A stretch of DNA of 64,000 nt from MFD04580-c1 sp963702995 (GTDB lineage Bacteria; Planctomycetota; Phycisphaerae; Tepidisphaerales; Tepidisphaeraceae): NCBI GenBank assembly GCA_963702995.1, contig OY969783.1:2108001-2172000 (forward strand), given 5' to 3'. The position numbers and the translations under genes were made by a program. The number at the start of each line of letters is the position of its first letter. The stretch's first letter is position 1. The notes beneath the pieces were generated by a model, which saw only the letters and a list, made by a program, of their open reading frames with translations, was not told the DNA's origin and did no database searches. Of this stretch, positions 47,781 to 58,923 are shown one piece after another.

Positions 47781-50066
47781 ATGACGTTAGAACCGCTGAT
47801 CCCGCCGCCGTTGTGGCTCGCGCTGGCTGTCGCAGGCGCGATGCTGCTGGCGTGGTACGCATGGCGTCGCCCGTCGATGGTGCCGCTTCGCCGGTGGGTC
47901 GGGGTTGTGGCGCTGATGGGGCTCGCGGTGACCTTGGCGCTGGGGATCCTCTTGAACCCGATCCGCGTGCGTCAGATCCCGCCGCCGCCCGGCAAGCCGC
48001 TGCTGACGGTCCTCGTGGACGCCTCGGCGAGCATGGCCACGCCGGATGCCGGCGCGGGCTCCACCCGCTATGGCGCGGCGAGCCGCGTCGCATCGGACCT
48101 GGCCACCCAACTGGCTGACACGTTCGAGGTGCGGGTCCGCACGTTCAGCGGCGTCACGGCGGCCGCCGAGGCGCAGGACCTGTTCACGCACCGGGCGGAC
48201 GGACAGAACACCGATATCGCCGCCGCCATCGCCGACAACCTCGCCACCGATCGCCCGCAGGGCCAGGCGATCGCGCTCCTGAGCGACGGGATCCAGAACG
48301 TGGGGGACGCCTCCGGCGGCGTCCTTGACGCCGTGCGCCGCGCCCGCGCGCTCGATGCCCCAATTTTTACAGAGACCTTCGGTGGCAGCGCCAATGCGAT
48401 TGATCTGGCGGTTTCTTTGCGGCAGTCGCAGGACCTTGCGTTTGTCGGGCAGCGGGTCCCGGTGACGGTTCGCGTGGGTCAGGTCGGCGCGGCGGGGATT
48501 CACGCAATCGTCACGCTCCTGGAGGACGGCAAGGAGATCGGCCGCCAGGAGGTCGCCGTGACGGGTGAGTCGGTCGATGCCCGTTTCTGGGTCAAGCAGG
48601 AGAAGCCGGGGCTGTACCCCTACGAGGCGCGCGTCGAGCCGGTCCCCGGTGAGGTCACGCAGGCGAACAACCAGGCGACGTACCTGCTTCGGGTCGTCGA
48701 TGACCCGATCCGCGTGCTCACGCTCGAAGGCAAGCCTTATTGGGACAGCAAGTTCCTCACGCGGACGCTCGCCTCGGTGTCGGCCGTGGAGTTGCACAGT
48801 GTCGTCCGGGTAGCTGATGGCCGCTTTGTGGAGCGGTCGGTCACGCGTCGCCGCGAGGCGGCCGCCACGCAACCGGCGGCGACGCCGGCCGCCCCGACAG
48901 CGGCCGCCGCAGGTGACGTCGATTCCGACACCTGGAAGGTTATCTCCAGCGCCGCCGCCGTCTTGAGCGACCCGGCGAAGCTTCGGCGTTACCAGGTCAT
49001 TGTCCTGGGCCGCGACGCCGAGCCTTTCCTCACGGACGATGCGCTGGCCAATCTCCAATCGTGGGTCTCGCAGGACGGTGGCGCGCTGGTCTGCTATCGC
49101 GGCGAGCCGGTGGCGACGGTGAAGCAGGGGCTGGCCAAGCTGCTCCCTGTCAAATGGACGGTAACGCACGAATCGCGCTTCCACGTCCGCCTGACGGAAC
49201 AGGGCCGCGACCTGCACTGGTTCGGCGGGGGCGGGACGGATGAGCAGACGGCGCTGGTCGGCATGCCGGCGCTCGCAAGTACCGCGCAGGCCGATCGCTC
49301 TAAACCGCTCGCCGTGGTCCTGGCCACCTCGATCGCGCCGGACGGGTCGGAGAGCCCCGCCGTCGTCTATCAGCCGTATGGCACCGGCCGGGCGGTGGTC
49401 ATCGAAGGCGCCGGCATGTGGCGATGGGCCTTCCTTCCGCCGCAGTTCCAGCAGCGCGAGCAGGTCTATTCCGAGCTGTGGCACAGCCTGCTGCGCTGGC
49501 TGACGTCGGGCGCGAGCCTGATGCCGGGGCAGCGGATGACGCTCGTCGCTGACAAAGTCAACTTTGGTACGATCGAACACGCCACCGCGACGCTCTTGAT
49601 TCGAGAAGAGGCGTCTAAGAGCGTCGCTCCCACTGTCGAGCTGACCGGCCCGCGCCCGACCGACGTTCGCAGCGCGGCCGCCGTGCCTTTCGGCGACCAA
49701 CCGGGCGTCTTTACGGTAAACTTCGGCCGGCTCCCCGAGGGGCACTACCAGGCCCGAGTGGGCGCCGCCCGGGCGGACGAGGTCGCGGCCCGCACGGTCT
49801 TTGACGTCCGCGCCATCAGCCAGGAGCAGCTTGATCTGCAAGTGCGGCCGGACCTGATGGCTCGCATCGCCTCCGATAGTGGCGGCGGCGCCCTTGCCGC
49901 CCACCCGGCCGATGAACTGGCCGCGCAGTTCCGCGAGCATCTGCTGAAGTCGCGCCCGCCCCGTTACGAGCGCACCACCGCGTGGGACCGGCCCTGGCTG
50001 CTCGGTGTCGTGGTTGGCGCCTGGTGCCTCTCCTGGTTCTTCCGCCGCTCGGGAGGGCTGGTATGA
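47781..50066 (+). CDS. large membrane protein with VWA-like and glutamine-amidotransferase-like domains
   Basis: This encodes 761 residues from ATG 47781. Two N-terminal membrane helices (LWLALAVAGAMLLAWYAW and VGVVALMGLAVTLALGILL) are followed by a VWA domain with MIDAS-like LTVLVDASASMATPD, and SDGIQNVGDASGG. The next half carries a beta-rich domain, then a class-I-glutamine-amidotransferase-like fold (RYQVIVLGRDAEPFLTDDAL), and a C-terminal helix (WLLGVVVGAWCLSWFF). The layout is the common partner of BatA-like genes in planctomycete MoxR clusters. I know of no experimental function. The gap to the previous gene is 54 bases, and 54 to the next. Confidence 0.85.
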   Translation: MTLEPLIPPPLWLALAVAGAMLLAWYAWRRPSMVPLRRWVGVVALMGLAVTLALGILLNPIRVRQIPPPPGKPLLTVLVDASASMATPDAGAGSTRYGAASRVASDLATQLADTFEVRVRTFSGVTAAAEAQDLFTHRADGQNTDIAAAIADNLATDRPQGQAIALLSDGIQNVGDASGGVLDAVRRARALDAPIFTETFGGSANAIDLAVSLRQSQDLAFVGQRVPVTVRVGQVGAAGIHAIVTLLEDGKEIGRQEVAVTGESVDARFWVKQEKPGLYPYEARVEPVPGEVTQANNQATYLLRVVDDPIRVLTLEGKPYWDSKFLTRTLASVSAVELHSVVRVADGRFVERSVTRRREAAATQPAATPAAPTAAAAGDVDSDTWKVISSAAAVLSDPAKLRRYQVIVLGRDAEPFLTDDALANLQSWVSQDGGALVCYRGEPVATVKQGLAKLLPVKWTVTHESRFHVRLTEQGRDLHWFGGGGTDEQTALVGMPALASTAQADRSKPLAVVLATSIAPDGSESPAVVYQPYGTGRAVVIEGAGMWRWAFLPPQFQQREQVYSELWHSLLRWLTSGASLMPGQRMTLVADKVNFGTIEHATATLLIREEASKSVAPTVELTGPRPTDVRSAAAVPFGDQPGVFTVNFGRLPEGHYQARVGAARADEVAARTVFDVRAISQEQLDLQVRPDLMARIASDSGGGALAAHPADELAAQFREHLLKSRPPRYERTTAWDRPWLLGVVVGAWCLSWFFRRSGGLV

Positions 50067-50120
50067 AGCGGGAACGACCGGAGCAAGGGCGGGGACAACG
50101 TCTATCGAAGGCAGGCTCAC

Positions 50121-53115
50121 ATGGCTGAAAATCGGCTTCTGCAATCGATCGGCGACGTTCGGCGTCGCCTCCTGGCGATCGGCGTGGCCGCCGGCGCGGG
50201 ATGGGCGCTGGGCGGCATCCTGCTCCTGTTGACGCTCTTCGCCTGGGCCGACCTGGCGCTGGACCTGTCGCCCGGCCTGCGCCTGGCTTGCGTATTCGCC
50301 TCGATCGCCTGCGGCATTGCTCTGCTTGCCCGGGCGGCCGTCCTTTCCCACTGGAGCGGCAACCCGACGGCGGTCGCTCGTCGGATCGACCACGTCGCAG
50401 GCGGCCGCGGCCAGGTGCTGAGCGGGTTCGAGCTGCTCCGGCAGTACGGCGGCACGGCCGGCACCGCCTCTCTCTCGCATGGCCTGGCGGCGATCGCGGT
50501 GGATCGCGCGGCACGGCTGGCGGCCGCGTCCAGCGCATCGGCGGCCGTCCCGGCAAAGCCACTCGTCTGGCCGTCCAGTCTCCTGGCGCGCTGGCGATCG
50601 TCCTGGGCGCGGTTGCCCTGGCGGCGCCGCGGCTGGTCTCCACGCAATGGGCCCGCTTCACCGACCCGTTTGGCGACCATCCCCCCTACTCGTCGATCGA
50701 ATTTTCGGTCCAGCCGGGCGATACCAGCATCGTCTACGGCGCCGCGCTGGACGTGCGGGCGACGCCGAGCGGCGGGGAGGTTGACCGCCTCCAGCTCTCT
50801 TTCGAGCCGGACGGCCAGGCGGCCGAGTCGGTCCCCATGTTCCCCGAACCGGCCGGAGCGTGGCGCGCCACCGTTTCACAGGTGACGGCCCCGGGCCGCT
50901 ACTTCATCTCCGCCGGCCACGCGCGCAGCCGCCGCTTCCGATACGACGTGATCACCGTCCCAGAGATCCGCGAAACCCGCGTCCGCGTCACACCGCCGGC
51001 CTACACGCACCTGCCTCCGTACATCGGCCCCGTGCCCGAGCGCGGCATCGTCGGCCTGCCGGGAACGAAGGTCAAGATCTGGGCCAAGAGCAATCGCCCG
51101 TTGTCGGGCGGCTCGGTCGCATTCATGCCGGCGATGGCCCCGCAGACCGCGCCGACGACGGGCCCTTCGCCGGTAGCCCTCTCGCCGACGGCCGAAGGGG
51201 CCGGGGAAGTCAGCGGCTTATTCACCCTCTCGGTGGCCGGCACGATCAACCTTACCGTCACCGACACCGCCGGCCAGCGTTCGCGCGAGCCGTACACGGC
51301 TTCCATCACGCTTCTCAAAGACCAGCGGCCGTTTGTGCGCCTGCTCGAGCCGCGTGAGAACTCCTTCGCCACGCCAGACGCCCGGATCGAGGTGCAGATC
51401 GCGGCGGAGGATGACTACGGCGTCGCCTCGGTTCAGCTTTTCCGAGGCTTGAACGATACTCGCGCGACGGCCGCGGACCTTCCGGTCCCGCCCAACCAGC
51501 CGACGCGCGTCCCGTCGAACGTCGCGATCGACCTGTCGCAGTACGGTCTCGCCCCCGGCGACGTGTTGAAGTTCTACGCCCGCGTTGAAGACAACGACCC
51601 GGCGGGCGCAAAAGGGTCTGAAAGCCCGGTCGCCACCCTTCGGATCATTTCCAAGGAAGAGTTCGCCCGGATGACCGCCGCCCGCGAAGGGCTTGAATCG
51701 CTCGAAGCCAAGTACGCGATGGCCGCTCGATTGATGGAGCAGCTTGATAACGCGATCGCCAAGCTCCAGGAAGAACTGAAAAGCCTCGATCCCGCAAGCC
51801 CGCTCGCCCAGGAGAAGCTCGACGCCATCCGCAAGCTCGCCGAGGCGATGAAGGACGCCGGCCACGACATTGACGAAGCGGCGAAAGACGAGCTTCCGTT
51901 CGACGTTGACAAGCAATTCTCCAAGCACCTGGCCGACGTCGGCAAGCATCTCGCCGATGCCGCGAAAGACGCGGCGGACGCCGCAAGCCAACCCGGCCTG
52001 TCGGCGGGCAAGGCGGGCGACAAGCTCGCCGAGCTTCGAAAGAAGCTGGGGGCCAAGCGGGACGAGTACAAGAAGGAAGTCACCCAGCCGCTGGACGACC
52101 TGGAGAAAATCTTCCCGCTCATTGAAGACCAGGCGCGATACATCGAGCTGTGGCAGCGCCAGAGCGACCTGGCGGAACGAATGAAGTCGGCCGCCGATGC
52201 CAAAGCCGACGACCCCCGAGCCAAAGCCCGCCTGCGCGACCTCGAAGGGGAACAGCGCCAGCTCATCCAGGACCTCAATCAGCTTCTCGACGAGATCAAC
52301 ACCCACGCCGCTCGCCTGCCTGTGGTAAAGGGGATCATGGTGCGCTCCGGCGGAGCGCCGGAGCCCCTTGCCGGGGCCGGGATCGGCGCGGCGCGGCCCT
52401 GCCCACTTCGATGAGTCGCCGAATACGCCGAACGGGCGCCGCCCCGCTAACTCGCACGGCTGCGACCTCCTACGCCCGCCCGGTCGCGGATGACGCCCCT
52501 CCGCCCGCGCCCAACCCGGACGAGCTGCGGGCGCGGCTCGAAGCGTTGCAAAAGAGCGCCATGTCCTTTGTGAAAAAAGTGCGGGCGAGCGGCGCGATCG
52601 AGCAGATGACCGACGCGGCCGCCGACTTGGGGAGTTTCGATGGCGCGACCGCCGCCGCCAAGGCGCAGCAGGCGGCCGACACCCTCAAGAAGTTCATCGG
52701 CGAATGCAAAGGGATGGGCGACGCCGCCAAGGGGCTCTGCCCGCTGACGTTCAAGCCCAAGATCTGCGATTCGATGGGCAAGACGATCGATGAATTGCTG
52801 GGCGCCGAGGGGCTTTCGCCCGGCGGCGGCACGGGTGCGTCAGGTGGGTTCAGCGAGCGGCGCAGCTCGCTTCGGAACACCGGCCTATACGGCCGCATTC
52901 CGCGGAAGCAGGCGGGCGGCGCACGGGCCGGCCGCAGTGCCTTGGGCGGCAACACGCCCGGCGAGACGAGCTCCAACCCGCCCGGCCAAGCGGGTGCGAC
53001 AGCGCCGGGCGGCATGCAGGCGTCGGGTGAGTCCGATGTGGCGGTCCCTCCGCAGTACAAGCGGAAAGTGGGCGAGTATTTCCAGCGCGTCGCCGACGAG
53101 TTGGGCCAGGAATAA
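50121..53115 (+). CDS. large membrane protein of the DUF4175-like type, with frame breaks
   Basis: One gene, probably about 998 residues, interrupted by frame breaks near 50560 and between 52320 and 52480. The N-terminus has two hydrophobic helices (LLAIGVAAGAGWALGGILLL; LACVFASIACGIALLARAAV) and, after the first break, a third (ALAIVLGAVALAAP). A periplasmic part has Ig-like strands (RVRVTPPAYTHLPPYIGPVP; AAEDDYGVASVQLFRG). A long coiled coil follows (RLMEQLDNAIAKLQEELKSL, KQFSKHLADVGKHLADAAKD). The C-terminus in a third frame ends PPQYKRKVGEYFQRVADELG, a typical family ending. An ATGA overlap at 52411-52414 also allows reading the last 234 residues as a separate gene; I favour one gene. Confidence 0.75.
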
Positions 53116-53139
53116 CGCGCTTCCGCAGCGAGGCTCCCA

Positions 53140-53886
53140 ATGCGATACCTTCATCCGTTTCGATCCGGCCTCTGGCTTCTCGCGTTCTCCTCCGCATGCG
53201 CCGTCGCGCTGGCGGCCGGGGGCGACCCTCCGGCGCCGGCGTCTGCCTCGAAGCCCGAGCCGCTCGCCGTTGTGCCCGAGCCAAAGGAAGCGGGCGGCGA
53301 GCCGGACGGCATCGTCCAGGTGGCGAACCTGATCTATGCCGGGACCAAAAGCAGCACCTGCTTCTCCGACCATTTCCTGGCCCAGGCGGAAAAGGATTCG
53401 TCCATCTCCACCAGCCGACGCTTCCACGCGGTGAAGCTCTCGTCAGATGAGCTTTTCCAGTTCCCGCTGGTGATCATGACCGGCGAAGGCAACTTCGAGC
53501 TTCCCGACGCCGAGCGGCAGAACCTTCGCAAGTTCATTGATGGCGGCGGGCTTCTGCTGGCATCCGCCAGCTGCTCCTCCCCGGACTGGGATCGCTCCTT
53601 CCGGGCCGAAATGCTCGCCATCTTCCCCGACCATCCGATGGCCGACATCCCGATGAGCCACGCCGTGTTCCACACGGTTTACGACGTCGGTGAACTCGGC
53701 GGCTCGCACGGCCCGGTGCGGCCGCTCCAGGGGCTGTCCATCGGCAGCCGGCTCGGCGTGATCTACTCCGCCGACGGCCTCAACGACACCGCCCACACCC
53801 ACGGGTGCTGCTGCTGCGGCGGGAACGAAATCACCAATGACGCGCAGATCAACGTTAACATTCTGGCCTATTCGCTCTTGTACTGA
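53140..53886 (+). CDS. DUF4159 domain protein, exported
   Basis: This encodes 248 residues, beginning with a signal peptide (LWLLAFSSACAVALAAGG). The DUF4159 pattern is visible: IVQVANLIYAGTKSSTCFSD, then FPLVIMTGEGNFELPDAERQ, and NLRKFIDGGGLLLASASCSS. It has a glutamine-amidotransferase-like architecture. Near the end, CCCCGGNE presents four consecutive Cys and HTHG precedes them, a potential metal site that I do not recall as general in the family. DUF4159 proteins routinely end MoxR/BatA clusters. It follows the DUF4175-like gene by 24 bases and precedes the cytochrome gene by eight. Confidence 0.88.
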   Translation: MRYLHPFRSGLWLLAFSSACAVALAAGGDPPAPASASKPEPLAVVPEPKEAGGEPDGIVQVANLIYAGTKSSTCFSDHFLAQAEKDSSISTSRRFHAVKLSSDELFQFPLVIMTGEGNFELPDAERQNLRKFIDGGGLLLASASCSSPDWDRSFRAEMLAIFPDHPMADIPMSHAVFHTVYDVGELGGSHGPVRPLQGLSIGSRLGVIYSADGLNDTAHTHGCCCCGGNEITNDAQINVNILAYSLLY

Positions 53887-53894
53887 TCACGGGG

Positions 53895-55360
53895 GTGGCT
53901 TTGGGGCTGCGACAGGCGACATTCCACTGTGGCTCGGCTCGGCGGGATCGCGTCGGCGCGCGGGTCGATCCGCGTCAGGAGCGTGGCACCCCGCGACCTC
54001 GCCGAAACGCTCGGCGCGCCCGCCGCTACGCCTTCTGCGCCGTGCCGCTGACGGCGACATTGCTGGCGCTCGGGTGTGAGCGGCCGCCCGCCGCCACGCC
54101 GCCCGCGGCCGCGTTTACGATTGTCGTTTCCGGCGACACCAACGGATGGATCACTCCCTGCGGATGCACGTCGAACCAGTCCGGCGGCCTGCTCCGCCGC
54201 GGCTCGTTCGTCGCCGCCCGCCGCCTTGAAAAGCCGACGCTGTACGTGGATGTCGGCGGCGCCGTCCACGGAGGTTCCGAGTACGACCTGCTGAAATTCG
54301 ACGCCATCCTCAACGGCGAGCGAAAGATGGGGCTCGCCGCCCACAACATCGGGGCCGCCGAGGCATCCTTGGGCGCTGTCGCGCTTGGCGCCTCCCGGGC
54401 GACCGGCGCACCGCTGATCTCGGCGAACGTCCAGGGCGAGGATGGGCGACCGGTGGCGGAACTGTCGAAGGTGGTCACGATCGGCAACCGCCGCGTCGCG
54501 ATCACCGGCGTGCTTTCGCCGAAGTTCGTGTCCGGAAACCTTCACGTCGTTGAGCCTCGCCAGGCATTGCTGGCAGCCTTGTCAGCCATCAAGGGGCAAT
54601 TCGACTCGCTCCTGATCCTCGCCTATTTGCCGCCCGACGAGTTGGGAGCGCTCGCGGCGTCGATGCCAGAGGCGGATGCCGTCATCGGCGGGCCCACTGG
54701 CCAGCCCGTCGCACCCTATCACGCCGGGCCGACCCTCGTCACCTCGGCCACGAGCAAAGGGAAGTTCCTGGCGGTCGTCGATGCCGGGCTCGCCCCTCCA
54801 TGGCAGGCGTCGATCGTCGAGATGAACGGCACAATCGCTGAAGACGCGACGCAGCGGCGGAACCTCACCGAGTTCCTCGACACGCTCCGCCGGCTCGACC
54901 TCAAGCCGGCGCAAACCGGGCTGGCCCCGCCGGCCCCGAGCGGCGCCCCCACCGACTACCGCGTCGCGGGCTCCGCGTCGTGTGCCGCGTGCCATCCGAC
55001 GAGCCACGCGACATGGCAGGCGGCCGCCCACGCCCATGCCTGGCAGACGCTCGCGGCGAAACGGTTCGAGGTGGACCCGGAGTGCATGCGGTGCCACACC
55101 ACCGGCTATGGCCTTCCCAGCGGTTTTGCGTCGCGCGCCAGAGCGCCGACCGGGTGTCGGTGGGGTGCGAGAGTTGCCACGGGCCGTCGGCCGCACATGT
55201 CGCCGACCCGGCGCGGCACACGCCTTTCAAGGCGGCCGAGCAGTGCGTTACGTGCCACGACCACGAGAACAGCCCGCGATTCGACTACCCAACCTACTGG
55301 GCCCGCATCGCCCACGGGCCCGAAGCCCAACCCACAGGGGAGCCCGCGCATGCCCGTTAG
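53895..55360 (+). CDS. multiheme cytochrome c lipoprotein with nucleotidase/metallophosphatase-like N-terminal domain, one frame break
   Basis: Starting at GTG 53895 (uncertain), a basic n-region and PLTATLLALGC predict a lipoprotein. The first ~330 residues resemble UshA-type metallophosphatases (FTIVVSGDTNGWITPCGCTS, KVVTIGNRRVAITGVLSPKF), but the D-x-H and N-H-D-type metal motifs are weakened, so the activity is doubtful. The C-terminal part is a c-type cytochrome with heme sites CAACH and CMRCH. After a one-base loss near 55135 (GCCCAG read as GCCAG), CESCH and CVTCH follow in another frame to a stop at 55360. That gives four heme-binding sites. The protein would carry electrons on the outside of the membrane. 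It overlaps the next gene by 11 bases. Confidence 0.78.
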
Positions 55361-58300
55361 AAGCCGACTTTCCCTTTACCTGCGCCGGGCTGCCGCCTGC
55401 GCCGTTGTCGTCGCGTTGAGCATCCTGGCCCTCCGTGCCCAGGCTGACGATGCCGCTGCCGCGCCGTCGGTCGAGCCGCCTGCGACGCGACCATCCGCCG
55501 ACACCCTTCCATCCATCGGCGCAACCCAGACCTCGGTCGCCGTCGCAACTCAACCTGCGCCCGTCTCCACCCAACCCGCGCCCGAAGCGGCGCCGCAGGC
55601 CTCCCCTGTCGCGACCCAGCCTTCGGCCATCGCGACCCAGCCTTCGGCTATCGCGACCCAGCCTTCGGCTATCGCGACGCAACCTTCGGCCATCGCGACC
55701 CAGCCTTCGGCTATCGCGACGCAACCTTCGGCCATCGCCACTACTCCAACATCGGCCCCGGCAACCGAGCCTTCGGCCAATGCGGCGACACAGGCTTCGG
55801 TCAACGCCGCGACGCAGCCCGCCGCTCCCGCGCCGCTCCCCTGGCTGGACCGCTTTGCCGACGCCCTCGACGAGGCGCGCCGGTCGCACAAGCCGATCTT
55901 CGTTGACGTCGGGGCCGAGTGGTGCGTCTGGTGCCGCCGGCTCGACGCCGAGCTGTCGTCACCCGCCGTGCGCCAGCGGCTGGGGAACTGGGTCCGGCTC
56001 CGGCTCGACGCCGATCGGGATGCCGACACAATTCATAATCTCTCGATCGGCCCCGTCCCCGCCCTGCGCCTCCTGTCGCCCAATGGCCAGATGCTCGCCT
56101 GGCGGGACGGCTTTATGAAAGCCGAGGAGCTCGCCGCATGGCTCGACGCCCACTCCCCCGCCGCGCCCGAAGCGCCCCCCGCCGACCTGGCGGCATCGGG
56201 AGCGCCTGACGCGGCGGCCGTGGCGCGCCTGGTCGATGAACTGATCGATCGCGACCCAATTCTTCATCAGGCGGCCGCCCGCCGACTGGCCCCCTACCCG
56301 GACCAGGCCGCCCCCGCGGTTGTCGCCAGCTTCGCCGCCGGCAACCTCCGGCAGCGCCTGGCCGCGCGGGAGCTGCTCCTCTCCTGGAAGGCCCCGGTGG
56401 GAAAGCTCGATCCGTGGGAGCCGGCCGCCATCACGCCGGCGGCGATCGACGAACTGAAGCGGTGGTCGGCCCAGAAGCATCAGCCGCCCGGGCCGCCCTC
56501 GCTCACCGGCGCCGACCTGGAGATCGCCCGCCACGACATCGCGGCGATGCTCCAGACAACCGACCCGGCCGAGGTCGAATCGGCGCGGGAACGGCTGGCC
56601 CGCTTCGGCCAGGCGCTGCTCCCCGAGGTGTATACCGCCCTCGGCGCCGCGACGACCGACCGTGAACGGGAGCGCCTCACCGCCCTTCGCTACCGGGCTG
56701 TCGCCACCGACGCCCTGGCGCTGCGCTGGCCCGGCGGGTTCGACCGGCTCAGCGCCGCCGATGCCCAGACGCGGCACCAGGCCGTTGAAGACCTCGGCGC
56801 CCGCCTGACGCCGGACGAGGCGCCCCTGCTGATGGAGCTGTTCAGCGACAGCGACCCGTTCGTCCGCGAATCGAGCCTGCGGCTGCTCCAGTCGATGGGC
56901 GGCGAGACTGTTTCAGCGGGCCTGGTGCGGCTCCTTCGCGACCCGGAGCCCAACGTTCGCGCCGCCGTCCTCAAACAACTGACCGAGTCCCCCGACCCGC
57001 GCATGGTCCCCGAAGTGGCCCGCTACGTTTCGACCGAAAAAGACGTTGACCTTATTGTCCACGCGATTCGGTTCCTTCGGGAACTGAAAGGCAAGGCCGC
57101 CCGCGACTGCCTGACGTCGCTCCTTACCCACGAGAGCTGGCGCAGTCCGGGCCGAAGCGACCGAGGGGCTGGGTAATTCGGTCGAGCGATATTACAACGC
57201 CGTTTCCGCGTCGGCGGCCGATCAGGCCATGCACAACGAAATCTTCGCCGCCGTGCTCAAGATGGCCGCCGACCCCGATGGCTTCGTCGCCAGCCGCGCG
57301 ATTACCGTGCTCAAATCCTGCCCCGACGACTGGGCGATTGAGGCCATCGAAGAGGCGGGCGTTCAGCGGCCCGGGCTCGCCGCCGACGCGGTTAAAGCGC
57401 TTGGCGCCCATGCCGAATCGGCCCGGGCTATCGTCGCGCTGCGCAAATTCACGTCCCACAAGGACGCGTCCGTCCGCGCCGCGGCGATCCGAGAGCTCGG
57501 CCTGCACATCGACGGCCCCAGCCTGCTGGCGGGCTTGAAGGACGCCGCCACCGCGCCCCGGCTCGCGGCCGCCCTCGTCTGTGGGGAAATCCTGAATAAT
57601 GACCGCCCCAAGCCGTCATCGCCCATCAACGGCGCGGCGACGGCGTTTGACTGGGATGCCTGGTTGCCCGAGTACCGCGGCGGCAAAGGGCGGGATGAAC
57701 GGCTTGCCGAATCGGCCTCGCCCCTTCGATCAATGCTCCACTCCGCCGATCTCGCCGAACGCGTTGCGGCGGCCGTCCCGCTCGTCGCCATGGGGGACGA
57801 CAAGGACGCCCCCGCCGTCCTCAAGGAGGCGGCCGCCACCGCCGCGGATCAGAGAATCAAGATCGCCGCGGCGATCAAATGGCTGCCAACCGATGCCCGG
57901 CTGGAGTTGGCGCATCTGCTGGAGGCTCACGCCGACGGCGACGCGCACCTGCTTGCATCGATCGCCGAGCGATTGGCCGAAACACCAAGCCAGAAGATGA
58001 CCCAATCGATCTGGGCCCTTCTTGACGACAAAGGCGCGAACCTGACCGTTGTCTCACAGGCCACCCGCTCGATCATCACCGCTGCGACAGGGCTTGAGTA
58101 TTACAACCTTCGATCCGAGACCGGGAACATCCCCCGGGCAGTCAGATTGCTCATCGAAGACGCTAAAACACGGGCGGCGTCGGGCTCGGAGAATCAGCGG
58201 ATCGCCGCGCTGGCGATCCTGCTGGGCGCTTCGTCCGACGATGCCGTGCCGGCCGCAAAGGCCGTCTTGGAGGGTCAGGGCGCGTCGGATCATCTGCGAA

Positions 58301-58892
58301 CTGTCGCGATGCAGATCATGCTGCTCGGTCAAAGCGCCGCGGATGGGTCGCAAACCGCCGTCGCCGCCCTCGCCGGCACGTCGGCGACGGCGCGAAAGAT
58401 CGCCATCGCCTACCTCGCCGGCGGTGGAGACGCCATCCATGTCGTCGATGGCGAGATGTACTTGAACTATAGCAACGTGGGGATCGACAGCCGCTTGTAC
58501 GTCGGTAACTCCACTGAAGTCATCCCCACGCCACCGGCCGGGCTGGAGCGGCCGATGCTCGATCCCGTCCTGAAGGGCGGCGACCCCCAGTCCGTCGCTT
58601 ACGCGGAGTATCTCGCGTGCCTGCTGGGGGACCGCGCGAGCTTGCGCCCCTGTTCAACTATTGGCAGGGGCACCGCGACGGCACCTGGTCCCGGCTCGCA
58701 TACCGGGCGATCGCCGCGACGGCCGATGACGCGCTCACCCCCCAGCTCACCGAGATCTACGGCTTTCTGAAAAGCAACAACATCTATGAGCTGCGAGAGT
58801 TCTACTGGACCATCCACGCCATCAAAGGCCCGCAGGTGTTAAAGCTGCGCAAGCAGATGCGGGACGATGTCGGGATGGAGCAACTGCGTTAG
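55350..58892 (+). CDS. exported thioredoxin-HEAT repeat protein with a QPSAIAT tandem, two frame breaks
   Basis: ATG 55350 (GGGGAG upstream) starts a protein of about 1180 residues. A signal peptide (LRRAAACAVVVALSILALRA) leads to a Pro/Thr/Ala linker with six QPSAIAT repeats. Next is a thioredoxin-like domain with the redox motif WCVWC (VGAEWCVWCRRLDAELSS), and then a long array of HEAT/PBS-type helical repeats (DPFVRESSLRLLQSMGGETV; DPEPNVRAAVLKQLTESPDP). Breaks near 57145 (extra base before the codons for VRAEATEGLG) and 58635 (loss of a C) separate three frames; the last ends FYWTIHAIKGPQVLKLRKQM. It would be periplasmic. Thiol chemistry on cytochrome or MoxR-system clients is a plausible role, unproven. 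Confidence 0.8.
55617..55742 (+). repeat. six tandem 21-base units encoding QPSAIAT
   Basis: Six in-frame units of 21 bases begin at 55617, 55638, 55659, 55680, 55701 and 55722. They differ mainly at two third-codon positions (GGC/CAT variants and CAG/CAA). The multiple of three keeps the protein linker in frame, so copy number can change without disrupting the gene. Confidence 0.9.
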
Positions 58893-58923
58893 GCCCACGG
58901 GGCATGTTTATCAGGAGATCATC

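Noticed and set aside
47787..50480. 897-residue minus-strand frame opposite the VWA gene
   Set aside because: No domain, no start signal and full overlap with a conserved gene.
52411..53115. Separate gene starting at the ATGA overlap
   Set aside because: Its content matches the usual C-terminal end of the DUF4175-like protein, so a frame break in one gene is more likely; the alternative is noted in the feature.
55617..55742. Tandem repeats considered as a CRISPR array
   Set aside because: Units are contiguous 21-mers without spacers and are in frame inside a protein gene.
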